Assembly (NCBI RefSeq): GCF_000413055.1
Contig: NZ_KE332518.1
Coordinates: 79,490 to 143,489 of the forward strand
Direction of reading: 5' to 3'
Length of the DNA stretch: 64,000 bases
Source of the DNA: Treponema maltophilum ATCC 51939
GTDB lineage: Bacteria; Spirochaetota; Spirochaetia; Treponematales; Treponemataceae
Shown here: piece after piece, positions 34,474 to 43,220 of the stretch
Layout of the letters: each line of letters starts with the position of its first letter
Position numbering within the stretch: position 1 is the first letter of the stretch
Translations under genes and position numbers: made by a program
The notes under the pieces: model-generated
Database searches by the model: none
The model's input: only the letters and a program-made list of their open reading frames with translations
What the model was told of the DNA's origin: nothing

Positions 34474-36389
34474 GCGACTTTCAGTTAAACAGAACAATAA
34501 CCGATCCTCAGCTTCTTATGGAAACTTTTTTCCGCGAATATCCCGATTATGCCGGAAAAGACAAAGATTTTATACAATCCGGCTGGAAATTCCTGTGCGC
34601 TCAAGCGGGAGACAAACAGCGTCCCGGCGGCGAGCCGTACATTCTGCACCCTATGCGCGTCGCCTGTATTTTGGCGGAAAACAAGTTGGACGGCGAATGT
34701 ATCGTTGCCGGCTTTTTGCACAATATTTTGAAATTTGAAGACGTCGATCCCGAAAAAATCGAACGGCAGTTCGGGCCGGCCGTCATAAATATTATCCGCT
34801 GTTCGCAGCGCATTACGGGCCTCAATATGAAAAGCAAAACGCTCGAACAGGCCGATTCCTTCCGCAAAATGCTGTTTGCGATGACCGACGACATCCGCGT
34901 TATTTTGGTAAAAATGGCCGACCGGCTCGACCGCATCCGCAGTATCTCATTTCTTGAAAGCGAAGAACAAAAAAGTCTTCCGTCCGAAATTATCGAAATT
35001 TGGGCGCCGCTTGCAAACCGCTTAGGTATGGCCGCGGTAAAAATCGAAATGGAAGATTTAAGCTTGAAATTTTCCAATCCCGACGTATTCGCACAGCTGA
35101 AAAAAATCGTTTCGCTGAAAAAAAGCGAGCGCACCGAATATATCGAAAAAGCGCAAAAAGAAATTTACAAAGCCGCGGTAAAAGCGGGTATTGAAGTTTC
35201 CGTGTACGGCAGGGCGAAACATTTTTATTCGATTTATCAAAAAATGCGCAAAAAGAACCGCACCGCCGAAGAACTTTTGGATTTGCTCGCCATACGAATT
35301 TTATGCAAAACGACCGCCGATTGTTACATCATGGTCGGGCTCGTGCATAACCTGTGGAAGCCGCTCGAAGGAAGATTTAAAGATTATATCGCGATGCCCA
35401 AGGCAAACGGGTACCGGAGCATACACACGACCGTTTTGTGCGGCACTCGTCCTTTGGAAATTCAAATACGGACGCACGAAATGCATGCGGTCGCCGAACA
35501 CGGAGTCGCAAGCCACTGGCTGTACAAAAAAGGCATGAGCAAGGATTTGGTCGACATCGACAGTCTTGCGATTATCAATCAATTAAAAGAACTGCGAAAA
35601 GACCATTTGAATGACGGCGAATTTTTTAACGAAATCAAAAGCGAACTTTTGGGCGATTCGATTTTCGTGTTTACGCCCAAAGGCGAAGTAAAAAAATTAC
35701 CGATAGGTTCCACCGCAATCGATTTTGCCTACGCGATCCACAGCCGCATCGGAGAAACCCTCGTCGGCGCAAAGGCGGACGGTCATATCATTCCGCTTTC
35801 AAAGCCTTTAAAGAATACGCAGATTATCGAAATTTTGACGAACCCGCAGGCGCACCCGACGGAAAATCAGCTGAGGATGGTAAAAACCGCTCGTGCGCGC
35901 TCCAAAATACGCGCATGGCTTGCCCAAAATAATGCACCCGATGCGTCCGTAAAAGAGGCGGTAAAGCCGTCCGCAAAGTCCGCAGCGAAACCGCTTGCAG
36001 AGCCGGAACCCAAACTTGAATCGGCTGCCGCTAAAAGCGGCACCGACCCCGCCGTAAAGATCGGTACAAAAAGCGGCGCTCCCGCCGCGGGAGAAGTTCC
36101 CCTGCAGGACACCGAAGGCGGCGTCCCCGTTAAAATCCGCATCGGGGATACGGCAAACTTTTTGGCGTCGACGGCAAAGTGCTGCCGGCCGAAATACGGC
36201 GACCCGATTGTCGGCTACGTATCGCGCGGACGCGGCATCATTGTCCACCGCGCCGACTGCAAAAACTTCAGTCGTATTGCGAACATAGCCGAACGCACCG
36301 TTCAGGTTATGTGGAAAGATATTCCCTTGCAAACTTCAAGTGTTGTAAAATCTCCCCAAAAGACCGTCCCCAAAAACGAGGAAAGATAA
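34470..36389 (+). CDS. RelA/SpoT homologue (long RSH) with disrupted hydrolase motifs
   Basis: 639 aa. The HD domain is recognisable (GEPYILHPMRVA), but the catalytic HDxxED reads HNILKF (residues 84-89) and ADRLHNMR reads ADRLDRIR, so (p)ppGpp hydrolysis is predicted lost. The synthetase domain looks intact (GRAKHFYSIYQKM, GRFKDYIAMPKANGYRSIHT, EIQIRT-x-EMHAVAEHG) and has the RxKD motif normally found in bifunctional enzymes. TGS domain (FVFTPKGEVKKLP) follows, then an Ala/Lys/Pro-rich linker (about 490-545) and a short zinc-finger-type end (KCCRPKYGDPIVGYVSRGRG...HRADC). There is no C-terminal ACT domain. Coupled to prmC. Confidence 0.9.
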   Translation: MSDFQLNRTITDPQLLMETFFREYPDYAGKDKDFIQSGWKFLCAQAGDKQRPGGEPYILHPMRVACILAENKLDGECIVAGFLHNILKFEDVDPEKIERQFGPAVINIIRCSQRITGLNMKSKTLEQADSFRKMLFAMTDDIRVILVKMADRLDRIRSISFLESEEQKSLPSEIIEIWAPLANRLGMAAVKIEMEDLSLKFSNPDVFAQLKKIVSLKKSERTEYIEKAQKEIYKAAVKAGIEVSVYGRAKHFYSIYQKMRKKNRTAEELLDLLAIRILCKTTADCYIMVGLVHNLWKPLEGRFKDYIAMPKANGYRSIHTTVLCGTRPLEIQIRTHEMHAVAEHGVASHWLYKKGMSKDLVDIDSLAIINQLKELRKDHLNDGEFFNEIKSELLGDSIFVFTPKGEVKKLPIGSTAIDFAYAIHSRIGETLVGAKADGHIIPLSKPLKNTQIIEILTNPQAHPTENQLRMVKTARARSKIRAWLAQNNAPDASVKEAVKPSAKSAAKPLAEPEPKLESAAAKSGTDPAVKIGTKSGAPAAGEVPLQDTEGGVPVKIRIGDTANFLASTAKCCRPKYGDPIVGYVSRGRGIIVHRADCKNFSRIANIAERTVQVMWKDIPLQTSSVVKSPQKTVPKNEER

Positions 36390-36390
36390 G

Positions 36391-36481
36391 GAACCCGATT
36401 GTTAACATACCGCACAACAAGTATAGTATTTTTTTGTGCGAGTCTCGTTGCCGGTTCGGCTTTTTTATCTGTCGGGTTCTT
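36391..36481 (+). terminator. Terminator region after the RSH gene
   Basis: Nested inverted repeats GAACCCGA...TCGGGTTC (36391-36398/36472-36479) and CGCACAA/TTGTGCG (36411-36417/36434-36440). A small GCCG-GTT-CGGC stem (36450-36460) is followed by TTTTTT. T-rich tracts follow both the small stem and the outer repeat. Confidence 0.5.
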
Positions 36482-36922
36482 TTATTTTTTAATTATTTCC
36501 TGAATAAAAATCAAACCAAACAAAGATGCAATGAATAAAGCAAACAGTCTGACTGTATAATCCCATGTTTCCAGATTTCGTCTTACATATATTTTACGGG
36601 TGTGCGGTTCAATTCTTAAATCAATCGGATTCAACTTTGTATTGAACAAGACAAGCGTCATGTTTTGCAGCTTATCATCGATAACATATTTTATGTTATA
36701 CACATATTTTATTTGAGTTGTATAACCTTGGTTTTTTGACGGGAAATGCTCGGTAAATATTTGTTCCCGTATGTCGACAATTTGTACGCTTTCCCACTTT
36801 ATAGACAAATCGTTTTTGATATTTTTCATGATTGTTTTAAAACATAATAAAAGAACTACAGCAAAACAACAAAAAGCAAGTATACTATTAATTACAATTC
36901 CGTTCAGCATTTGTTTCTTCAT
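36482..36922 (-). CDS. Small membrane protein of unknown function (DUF3592-like)
   Basis: 146 aa. Hydrophobic segments at both ends (about 8-30 and 125-143) enclose an exposed domain with a Y-T-T-Q-I-K-Y-V-Y-N-I-K-Y strand pattern, reminiscent of DUF3592 membrane proteins. It starts 15 bases after the U32 peptidase stop, so it is probably the last gene of that transcript. Markedly AT-rich compared with the U32 gene upstream, which suggests a separate origin. Function unknown. Confidence 0.6.
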   Translation of the reverse strand: MKKQMLNGIVINSILAFCCFAVVLLLCFKTIMKNIKNDLSIKWESVQIVDIREQIFTEHFPSKNQGYTTQIKYVYNIKYVIDDKLQNMTLVLFNTKLNPIDLRIEPHTRKIYVRRNLETWDYTVRLFALFIASLFGLIFIQEIIKK

Positions 36923-36937
36923 TCTTCTTGTGTGTTT

Positions 36938-38392
36938 TCACCCGTATAATCCATCCGTGTTTTCGGAACTTCGTGCGCACTTTTGCCGCAGAATCCAATC
37001 GGTGGCGAGTGCGGCCGACGTGTATAAAAGGCAGCTTGTGTTGTGGCTCACGGAGCGCAAGCGTTTTCCCGTTTCGGGATCGACGAAACAATAGTCGGCC
37101 GGCGCGATATGCAGGTGCGCGCAGTCGGGAGAAACGGCTTCAAGTTCGGTTTGCGAATCGATTTGATTTAAGGGGCGGAACGCGTACAGTTTGCAGTGCG
37201 CGCGCTCAATCAAAACCTGCGGAACTTTTTCGGGGTGCAGCGCAAAATCATTTTGCCGTGCTTCGCGCGCTTTGGGGTGCAGGTTTTCGAGCGAGCGCTC
37301 AAAGGCCGCGCCCGTGTTTAATGCCGCGGTAAAGATACGTTCGGCTTGTTCGTCGGGAACAATGTCTTCGATTATACCTGCCATATCGTATTCGCCGGCG
37401 CTTTCGCCGCTTACGGTTTCGTTTGCATCGTCTTTTCCGTAAAAAAAGCCGGTACCGAACGCGCGGTGGCTGGTTTTGTATAGGTCGTCGATAAAGGGCT
37501 GCGCTTCTTCTCGGGTAATGCGCCCTTCGGCAAGATCTACGGCTTTTCGGTACGCGCGGGTTACGACGGCGGTATAGTACAAGCTTTTCATGCGTCCTTC
37601 AATCTTTAAGCTGTCGGCTCCCGCTTTTTTTAAATCGTCCAAGCGGTCGATCATGCATAAATCTTTTGACGAAAGAACGGCCGTAAAATCATCGCCTTCG
37701 AAAACCGGAAAATATTCGCCCGGCCGTTTTTTTTCTTCCAAAGCGAAAAGTCCGCTTTGTGCGGTTTCTTGTGCGCCGCCGGCTTGCAAAAGGCGGTATT
37801 CCCAGCGGCACGAGTGGGAACAAAAGCCCGCGTTCGCGCTCCGTCCGTTCATATAAGCGCTCATAAGGCAGCGTCCCGAATAGGCGATACACATGGCCCC
37901 GTGCACGAATACTTCCAGTTCCATATCGGGCACCGCGTCCTTTATTTCGGCAATTTCCGCTAAAGAAGCTTCCCGCCCGAGTACCACTCTGCGGAAACCC
38001 GAATCGCGGTACATTTTAACGGCTTCGCGGTTAATGCAGTTCGCCTGCGTACTTAAATGCAGGGCCGCGTTCGGAAAGTATTTTTGAAGAATACGCACCA
38101 TGCCCATATCCTGAATGATAAAGGCGTCGAAGGGATAGGCTTTAAAATAATCGATATCCTGCAAAAAGCGGTCAATGTCGTCGTTGTGAAAGCTGATGTT
38201 CAGCGCGCAAAAGAGCTTTTTATGCGGATAGCGCGCTTTGAGTGTGCGTACGGTTTCGTATTCGTTTTCGTAAAAATTATCGGCTTTTACGCGCAGCGAA
38301 AAACGCTTTAATCCGATGTATGCGGCATCGGCTCCGTACGCGTATGCGTAGCGCAGCTTTTCAAGATTGCCTGCCGGAGACACGAGTTCCAC
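36938..38392 (-). CDS. U32-family peptidase (tRNA hydroxylation/protease family)
   Basis: 484 aa from GTG 38392, whose first base is the last of the upstream TAG stop; the family N-terminus ([25 protein letters not shown]-type) begins exactly here. U32 marks: GADAAYIGLKRFSLR, HLSTQANCIN, RRVVLGREASL, ELEVFVHGAMCIAYSGRC and RSANAGFCSHSCRWEY with conserved Cys, then SKDLCMIDRL and SLKIEGRMKS. U32 proteins include collagenase-like proteases and the TrhP/RlhA RNA-hydroxylation factors; the Cys set (four around 205-235) fits the RNA-modifying branch, which is inference. Cotranscribed with the hydrolase before it. Confidence 0.87.
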   Translation of the reverse strand: MELVSPAGNLEKLRYAYAYGADAAYIGLKRFSLRVKADNFYENEYETVRTLKARYPHKKLFCALNISFHNDDIDRFLQDIDYFKAYPFDAFIIQDMGMVRILQKYFPNAALHLSTQANCINREAVKMYRDSGFRRVVLGREASLAEIAEIKDAVPDMELEVFVHGAMCIAYSGRCLMSAYMNGRSANAGFCSHSCRWEYRLLQAGGAQETAQSGLFALEEKKRPGEYFPVFEGDDFTAVLSSKDLCMIDRLDDLKKAGADSLKIEGRMKSLYYTAVVTRAYRKAVDLAEGRITREEAQPFIDDLYKTSHRAFGTGFFYGKDDANETVSGESAGEYDMAGIIEDIVPDEQAERIFTAALNTGAAFERSLENLHPKAREARQNDFALHPEKVPQVLIERAHCKLYAFRPLNQIDSQTELEAVSPDCAHLHIAPADYCFVDPETGKRLRSVSHNTSCLLYTSAALATDWILRQKCARSSENTDGLYG

Positions 38393-39291
38393 TATTGAGC
38401 CTGCCTGTCCCGTATGTGCCTGCCCGCTTTTTCGACCGCCAAATGCGCTTGCGGAAGGAATTCGTCCGCCATTTGAAAAAGGTGGATTTGTTCTTTCCAT
38501 AAGTCGAGAACGCAGGGAACGTCGGCTTTGCGCAGTTTATCCTGAAAACACAAAACATCTTTATAAAGCAATTCGCCTTCGGCCATTTGAATGAACACGT
38601 CGGGCAGGCCCGCAAGCATTTCGGGACTTGCGAACATCGGAGACACAAGCGGATTTGTTCGGTTTGACGAATACGTGTACAATTCCGCCGCAGCGTGCAG
38701 CGCCGCCGGAGAAAGAATCTTATCGGTGTTGCGCTTACTCGGTGTTTTTATCGCTTCGGAGTCCGCCGATATGTCGAACCAGGGCGAAAACAACACAAGC
38801 TCGTCGATTTTTCCGCGGAATTTTTCTTTAATTGACAGCACCAGTGCGACCGCGATCGCCGCACCGGAACCGTCGCCTGCAACGATGATGTGATCGGTTT
38901 CGGCATACAGCTTTTTTATAACGGGTTTTAAGTCTTCCAAGGCGGCGGGAAACGGATATTGCGGCGCAAGGTGAATTTCGGGCAAAATGAGTTTTGTGCA
39001 CGAGGTGTTCGCAAGCGAAGCGCAAAAACTTCCCCACGCGGCGCACGAACCGCCGACAAAGGAGCCGCCGTGCACGTACAGGATCGCGCGGTTTGCCGAA
39101 TAAACTTCGGGCGTAAAAACGTCGCATTCCACGCCTTCGACAGTGCGCTTTTCCCGTTCAACGCGGTTCGGCAAAATCGGAACGGTAAATTCGGCGTTTA
39201 ATCTTTGCCGGAATTTTTCCACGTCGTCGGAGGGCTGAAAAATCAGACACTGAATTTTTTTAACTGCTTTTTTGATATCCGCGCGCATCAT
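38392..39291 (-). CDS. Alpha/beta hydrolase, HSL (hormone-sensitive lipase) type esterase
   Basis: 299 aa. HGGSFVGGS gives the oxyanion-hole HGG motif. The nucleophile elbow reads [10 protein letters not shown] (Ser in G-D-G-S-G), with a later Asp and His (EQIHLFQM, near the end) completing the triad. It is a cytosolic carboxylesterase of the HSL family with unknown substrate. First gene of a hydrolase-U32-membrane protein transcript. The start at 39291 lies 8 bases after a TATGCT box that belongs to the divergent promoter pair with metA; no SD is visible. Confidence 0.87.
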   Translation of the reverse strand: MMRADIKKAVKKIQCLIFQPSDDVEKFRQRLNAEFTVPILPNRVEREKRTVEGVECDVFTPEVYSANRAILYVHGGSFVGGSCAAWGSFCASLANTSCTKLILPEIHLAPQYPFPAALEDLKPVIKKLYAETDHIIVAGDGSGAAIAVALVLSIKEKFRGKIDELVLFSPWFDISADSEAIKTPSKRNTDKILSPAALHAAAELYTYSSNRTNPLVSPMFASPEMLAGLPDVFIQMAEGELLYKDVLCFQDKLRKADVPCVLDLWKEQIHLFQMADEFLPQAHLAVEKAGRHIRDRQAQ

Positions 39292-39299
39292 AACAACAA

Positions 39300-39332
39300 A
39301 GCATAGCAAAAAATACGGAAATTTGCTATACT
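39300..39332. promoter_or_regulatory. Face-to-face overlapping promoters of metA and the esterase operon
   Basis: The arms AGCATAGCAAA (39300-39310) and TTTGCTATACT (39322-39332) are inverted copies with one mismatch. Each arm holds the -10 of one gene (TATGCT minus; TATACT plus) and, overlapping it, the TAGCAA -35 of the other, both at 17-bp spacing. RNA polymerase can occupy only one at a time. Both start codons lie 8 bases beyond their -10. Confidence 0.65.
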
Positions 39333-39340
39333 CCGACCCT

Positions 39341-40249
39341 ATGCCGATTAAGATTCAGTCCGATTTACCGGCGCGGAGCGTGCTGGAAAAAGAAAACATC
39401 TTTGTGATGACCGAACAGCGCGCAAAGACGCAGGACATCCGTCCGCTCAAAATTGCGCTTGTAAATCTTATGCCTACGAAGATTGCAACCGAAACGCAGA
39501 TACTGCGGCTTTTGGGAAACACGCCTTTGCAGGTGGAAATTTCCCTTGTGCATATGGAAAATCACAAAACGAAACATACGCGCGCCGATCATTTGGAACG
39601 CTTTTATATTACATCGCGGGAAGCGCTCAGCCGCAAATTCGACGGCATGATTATAACCGGTGCGCCGGTGGAGCAGCTACCGTTTGAACAGGTCGATTAT
39701 TGGGCCGATTTAAAAAAGATTATGGATTATGCTGCGCAAAACGTTTTTTGTACTTTGTATATTTGCTGGGGCGCACAAGCCGGCTTGTATTATCATTACG
39801 GCATTCAAAAATACGATTTGGACAAAAAACTGTTCGGTGTATTTTACAACAAGCGGCTTACTGCGGGCGAACCCTTGCTGCGGGGCTTTGACGATGTGTT
39901 TCCCGCTCCGCAGTCGAGGCACACGGAAGTGCGTGCCGAGGATATCGCTTTGTGCAAAAAACTGACCGTTTTGGCCGCATCGGAGGAGGCGGGCGTTTTG
40001 CTCGTGAAATCGAAAAACAACCGCCAGATTTTTATGACCGGTCATTTGGAATACGACACGGACACTCTTGCCGCCGAATATCTGCGCGATAAAAACAAGG
40101 GCGAAAACATAGACCTTCCGGTTAATTATTTCCCCGGCGGCAAACCCGAAAATCCGCCGCTTTCGACATGGAGGAGCCACGCGCACCTCTTTTATTCGAA
40201 CTGGCTGAATTATTACGTGTACCAGGAAACGCCCTACGAATTTGCGTAA
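39341..40249 (+). CDS. metA: Homoserine O-acyltransferase, predicted acetyl-CoA type
   Basis: 302 aa. Catalytic Cys in [15 protein letters not shown], catalytic Glu in [11 protein letters not shown], and [14 protein letters not shown] near the end. It acylates homoserine at the entry to methionine synthesis. The motif [12 protein letters not shown] has Glu where succinyl-CoA enzymes such as E. coli MetA have Gly (GAPLGLVEF), which by the published Bacillus rule predicts acetyl-CoA as donor. Start 39341 (MPIKIQSD) set by the TATACT box 8 bases upstream. No other methionine gene is next to it. Confidence 0.92.
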   Translation: MPIKIQSDLPARSVLEKENIFVMTEQRAKTQDIRPLKIALVNLMPTKIATETQILRLLGNTPLQVEISLVHMENHKTKHTRADHLERFYITSREALSRKFDGMIITGAPVEQLPFEQVDYWADLKKIMDYAAQNVFCTLYICWGAQAGLYYHYGIQKYDLDKKLFGVFYNKRLTAGEPLLRGFDDVFPAPQSRHTEVRAEDIALCKKLTVLAASEEAGVLLVKSKNNRQIFMTGHLEYDTDTLAAEYLRDKNKGENIDLPVNYFPGGKPENPPLSTWRSHAHLFYSNWLNYYVYQETPYEFA

Positions 40250-40252
40250 AAC

Positions 40253-41062
40253 TTAAAATAATTCGTCCGACACGCTGTGTGCGGTCAAGCTTAATGCGTC
40301 TACGGCGTTCGGCGCGCTTTTAAATAATTTGTTGCACAATAGTTCTATTAGAAACGATACCGGAATTTTACTTCCGATTTCCGCATCGAGAACTTGGGAA
40401 CGCAGCTTCAGACAAAAAGTCAAATCGGCCGCCGCGCTCAACGGCGAGGGTTCGTAATTCGTAATCGCAATAACGGCAGCTTTAACTCTTTTTCCCTGCT
40501 TAACGGCATGTAAAATATTCTTTGTGCTTCCGGAAAAAGAAACCGCAATTAAAATGTCGCCGCTTCCGAGCGTCGCGGCGCGTATGGCTTGCATATGGGC
40601 GTCGGCTTCGGCTGCGGCGTCGAAACCGATGCGCGTCAGCCGGTAACACAAATCCCATGCTTGGGCATAGGACCCGCCGCTTCCGATGACAAGTATTTTT
40701 TTGGCAGGTACCAAAAGCTTTGCCGCTTTGTCGAATAAGGCCGGATCTATCGCCGCATTGACCGTCCGGATATCTTTGCAAACGGTTAAAAGGAACGTAT
40801 CTTCGCCCCGCGGTATTTCCGGTTCTTTTTGCGATTGCTCAAGGGCAAGTTTTATTTTAAAGTCCTGAAACCCTTTACATTTAAGTTTTTGGCAAAAGCG
40901 GATAATCGTTCCGTATCCCACTTCGCTTTCTTCGGTTGCCATCGTTATTGACTTATAAATAAGATCTTTTTCCCGCAAAACGTATTCGGCAAATTTTCGT
41001 TCCGTTTCACTGAAGCCGGAAAGCATTGAGCGGATATCGTTCAAAATCGAAGGTTCTTTCAT
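40253..41062 (-). CDS. RpiR/MurR-family regulator
   Basis: 269 aa. The N-terminal HTH_6 domain (SGFSETERKFAEYVL, SEVGYGTIIRFCQKLKCKGFQDFKIKLA) is joined to a C-terminal SIS domain (KKILVIGSGGSYAQAWDL, DILIAVSFSGSTKNI) that senses a phosphosugar. Third gene of the leftward ROK-SIS-RpiR unit, starting 12 bases after the SIS gene. The inverted repeats at 43078-43182 between the divergent units are its most likely targets; this is inference from position. Confidence 0.9.
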   Translation of the reverse strand: MKEPSILNDIRSMLSGFSETERKFAEYVLREKDLIYKSITMATEESEVGYGTIIRFCQKLKCKGFQDFKIKLALEQSQKEPEIPRGEDTFLLTVCKDIRTVNAAIDPALFDKAAKLLVPAKKILVIGSGGSYAQAWDLCYRLTRIGFDAAAEADAHMQAIRAATLGSGDILIAVSFSGSTKNILHAVKQGKRVKAAVIAITNYEPSPLSAAADLTFCLKLRSQVLDAEIGSKIPVSFLIELLCNKLFKSAPNAVDALSLTAHSVSDELF

Positions 41063-41074
41063 ATTTGTTCCGAT

Positions 41075-42124
41075 TTATTCCGTAACGGTGATTTTTCCGC
41101 CGTAATTGAAAATACCCGCTTCGAATCCGCGCTTGGCGGCCAAAAAGTGAATGATTCGGGGGTGAATGCCCGAAACGGCCAAGGGGAAAAAGGTTTCGTC
41201 TGCGGAAAGCGGAGACTTTACTTTCAACACGTGAACGGACTTATGCGCTGCAGGCGGCGTATCATCGGTTATAACCAAAACTTTTGCACCGTGAGATGCC
41301 GAATCGAAGGCAAGTTTCCATGAAAATTCGCTCGTTTTTCCTTTTGCGCAATAAATCACGACGGAAAACAGTTTTCCGACCGATTCGAACGGGCCGTGGC
41401 GGAAAGCGCCTCCCGTAAAGGGAGAACTTAAACAATGGGTTCCTTCCATAAAAGTCAGCGCGGACTGTCTTGCGCAAGTGTATGCCGGGCCGCGTCCCAC
41501 AAAGGCGATCGCATCTCCCGGCAATAAATGGGTTACCGCTTTTTGAATTTCTTCGTCCGGAACCGAAAGCAGAGAATCGGCCGCTTTATCGAGCATGTCG
41601 AAAAAGCTTGCCGGCGGTACTTCTTTTTTTACGAGGGTTTCGCCCATAAGGTTTAATACGGCAAGCGTATTCGTATATGTTTTAGCCGAGATGCTCGCTT
41701 CTTCGCCGCCGAGCAGAGGAAACACGAGGCGGGCGCTTTTACCCAAAATGCTGCCGGCGTCGTTTGTGATTCCGACCATAGGCGATGCGATGCGCCCTGC
41801 TTCGAGCAATTTGCGTATTTCGACGCTTTCGCCCGACTGACTGGTTAAAATCGGTAACGTTTTTTCGTGCCGTTTTTCCGGGCCGTAATACAGGTATTCG
41901 CCGGCATCGCGGACGGAAACCGCGAACCCGCTTTGTTCGAATTTCGGCAGCGCACTGTAAATTGAAAATTCGGAAGTGCCCATTCCCAAAAAAGCCAGAA
42001 CCGAATGTTCACGGGCAAGTTTTTGCCAATCTTTAAGCGTTTGGAGGCCTTCCGAGCGATAATAATCGACGGCGTGATGAAGCGCTTCCGGTATTTGTAA
42101 AATTTCCTCATAAAATTTGCTCAT
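41075..42124 (-). CDS. SIS-domain sugar isomerase/deaminase (AgaS/GlmS-like)
   Basis: 349 aa with two SIS subdomains: first FLGMGTSEFSIYSAL ... ILTSQSGESVEIRKLL, second IAFVGRGPAYTCARQSALTFMEGTHC (the E-G-x-H of GlmS-type isomerases) and RHGPFESVGKLFSVVIYC. There is no glutamine amidotransferase domain, so it resembles AgaS-type aldose-ketose isomerase/deaminases acting on amino-sugar phosphates. With the ROK kinase it would turn an imported amino sugar or hexose into a glycolytic intermediate. Substrate is inferred only. Confidence 0.85.
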   Translation of the reverse strand: MSKFYEEILQIPEALHHAVDYYRSEGLQTLKDWQKLAREHSVLAFLGMGTSEFSIYSALPKFEQSGFAVSVRDAGEYLYYGPEKRHEKTLPILTSQSGESVEIRKLLEAGRIASPMVGITNDAGSILGKSARLVFPLLGGEEASISAKTYTNTLAVLNLMGETLVKKEVPPASFFDMLDKAADSLLSVPDEEIQKAVTHLLPGDAIAFVGRGPAYTCARQSALTFMEGTHCLSSPFTGGAFRHGPFESVGKLFSVVIYCAKGKTSEFSWKLAFDSASHGAKVLVITDDTPPAAHKSVHVLKVKSPLSADETFFPLAVSGIHPRIIHFLAAKRGFEAGIFNYGGKITVTE

Positions 42125-42178
42125 AAAATCTACCTCTATATAACTATTGCCGCAGAACGTGCCGTTTCGGCCGTCTGT

Positions 42179-43072
42179 TTAATTTTTTACCGACCATGCG
42201 GCTCCCAAAAGAGCGGACGTATCCGGTGCTTTCGTTTTATATATGTGAATTCCGCTTAAGACGGGGAACTTCGAAAACTCCGGCGCAAAAAAAGCGTAAT
42301 CGGATGAAACCGAGCCGCCTAAAACAATTGCATGCGGATCGAGCATATTGACGCTTTGGCATAAAAGAGCTCCGAGCCTGCGCCCGTATTCGGTAAAACA
42401 TTGAAGGGCGGCGGGATCGTTTTGTATCGCTTTTTCGTGCAGCTGTGCACCGGAAATCTCCCGGCCGGAAAATTTTTCATACAAGGTTCCCAAAAAACGG
42501 CCGGCAAGACAGGCATCGACGCTGCGGCCGTTTTGCGTAAAATCACCGTTTTCGCAGTCGACTATCGATACCGGTGAACGCCAAATTTCACCCGCTTGGC
42601 CTCGCGCGCCTTTGAAAAGTTTTCCGTTTATGATAATTCCCAGTCCGATGCTTGTTCCGAGCGTAAAGCCGAGCAGCGTACTTTGTGCCGAATCGTCCAG
42701 CAGTGCGTATTCTCCCAAGGCAAAGCAGGCCGCATCGTTTTCCAAAAAAACGGGTCTGTCCAAGCGCTGCGAAAGCTCTTTTGCCAACGGATAATTCGGC
42801 ATCGTCGGCAAATTTTCGCACGGATCGAGGCAGCCGTCGGTAATCGATGTGGGGACGCCCACACCGATGGAAACTTTTTCTTGTCCCGTTTCTTTTTCCG
42901 CGGTCCGAATCAAAGATATCATGTCGCCGATTATATCCGCGGGAGGACGATCGCGCTGCGTGGAGCAACGGAAGATTCTGCTTTTAACGGCACATCCTTC
43001 AACGAGGGCGCAACGCATCTGCGTTCCGCCGAGGTCGAATCCGATGACGGCGCCGTTTTTCGTCTTCATCAT
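42179..43072 (-). CDS. ROK-family sugar kinase
   Basis: 297 aa from ATG ATG (43072 or 43069). N-terminal GFDLGGTQMRCALVEG is the ATP loop; FLENDAACFALGEY carries the catalytic Asp. There is no HTH, so it is a kinase, not a NagC-type repressor. The usual zinc motif CxCGxxGCxE is missing: the GEIGH-to-CGCG stretch reads GEIWRSPVSIVDCENGDF, losing both the Zn-binding His and Cys cluster. It starts the leftward unit, with its TATAAT box 7 bases before the ATG inside an inverted repeat. Confidence 0.85.
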   Translation of the reverse strand: MMKTKNGAVIGFDLGGTQMRCALVEGCAVKSRIFRCSTQRDRPPADIIGDMISLIRTAEKETGQEKVSIGVGVPTSITDGCLDPCENLPTMPNYPLAKELSQRLDRPVFLENDAACFALGEYALLDDSAQSTLLGFTLGTSIGLGIIINGKLFKGARGQAGEIWRSPVSIVDCENGDFTQNGRSVDACLAGRFLGTLYEKFSGREISGAQLHEKAIQNDPAALQCFTEYGRRLGALLCQSVNMLDPHAIVLGGSVSSDYAFFAPEFSKFPVLSGIHIYKTKAPDTSALLGAAWSVKN

Positions 43073-43220
43073 AAAATGGATTATATATCCAAAAAAGTAT
43101 TTTGTAAAGGATTATATATCCAAAATTTATAAAATATGGATATTTTATACTTGACAGCGCAAAAAAGACGGATATAATATCCTTGTAAGTATTTATCAAA
43201 CGCAACAAAAGGATAGCATA
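43073..43220. promoter_or_regulatory. Divergent control region of the sugar locus with four inverted repeats
   Basis: GGAT-TATAT-ATCC at 43078-43090 and again at 43109-43121 (31 bp apart), a 22-bp perfect palindrome TATAAAATAT-GG-ATATTTTATA at 43128-43149, and GGATAT-A-ATATCC at 43170-43182. The first covers the minus-strand -10 (TATAAT 43080-43085, TTTACA 43103-43108, 17-bp spacer) of the ROK unit. The last covers the plus-strand -10 (TATAAT 43173-43178, TTGACA 43151-43156) of the hydrolase-ABC unit. A bound repressor would shut both promoters. Confidence 0.75.

Noticed and set aside
37009-37030. The U32 peptidase C-terminus encodes CLLYTS on its strand and DVYKRQ on the other, the peptide mark of transposase-based sequencing adapter contamination.
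   Set aside because: The DNA (GACGTGTATAAAAGGCAG) differs from the adapter mosaic end at several positions and the reading frame continues smoothly, so it is most likely a natural coincidence.
42179-43072. ROK gene as the NagC-type repressor of the sugar locus.
   Set aside because: The protein begins directly with the ATP-binding DLGGT segment and has no helix-turn-helix, so it is a kinase; the RpiR gene is the better regulator candidate.
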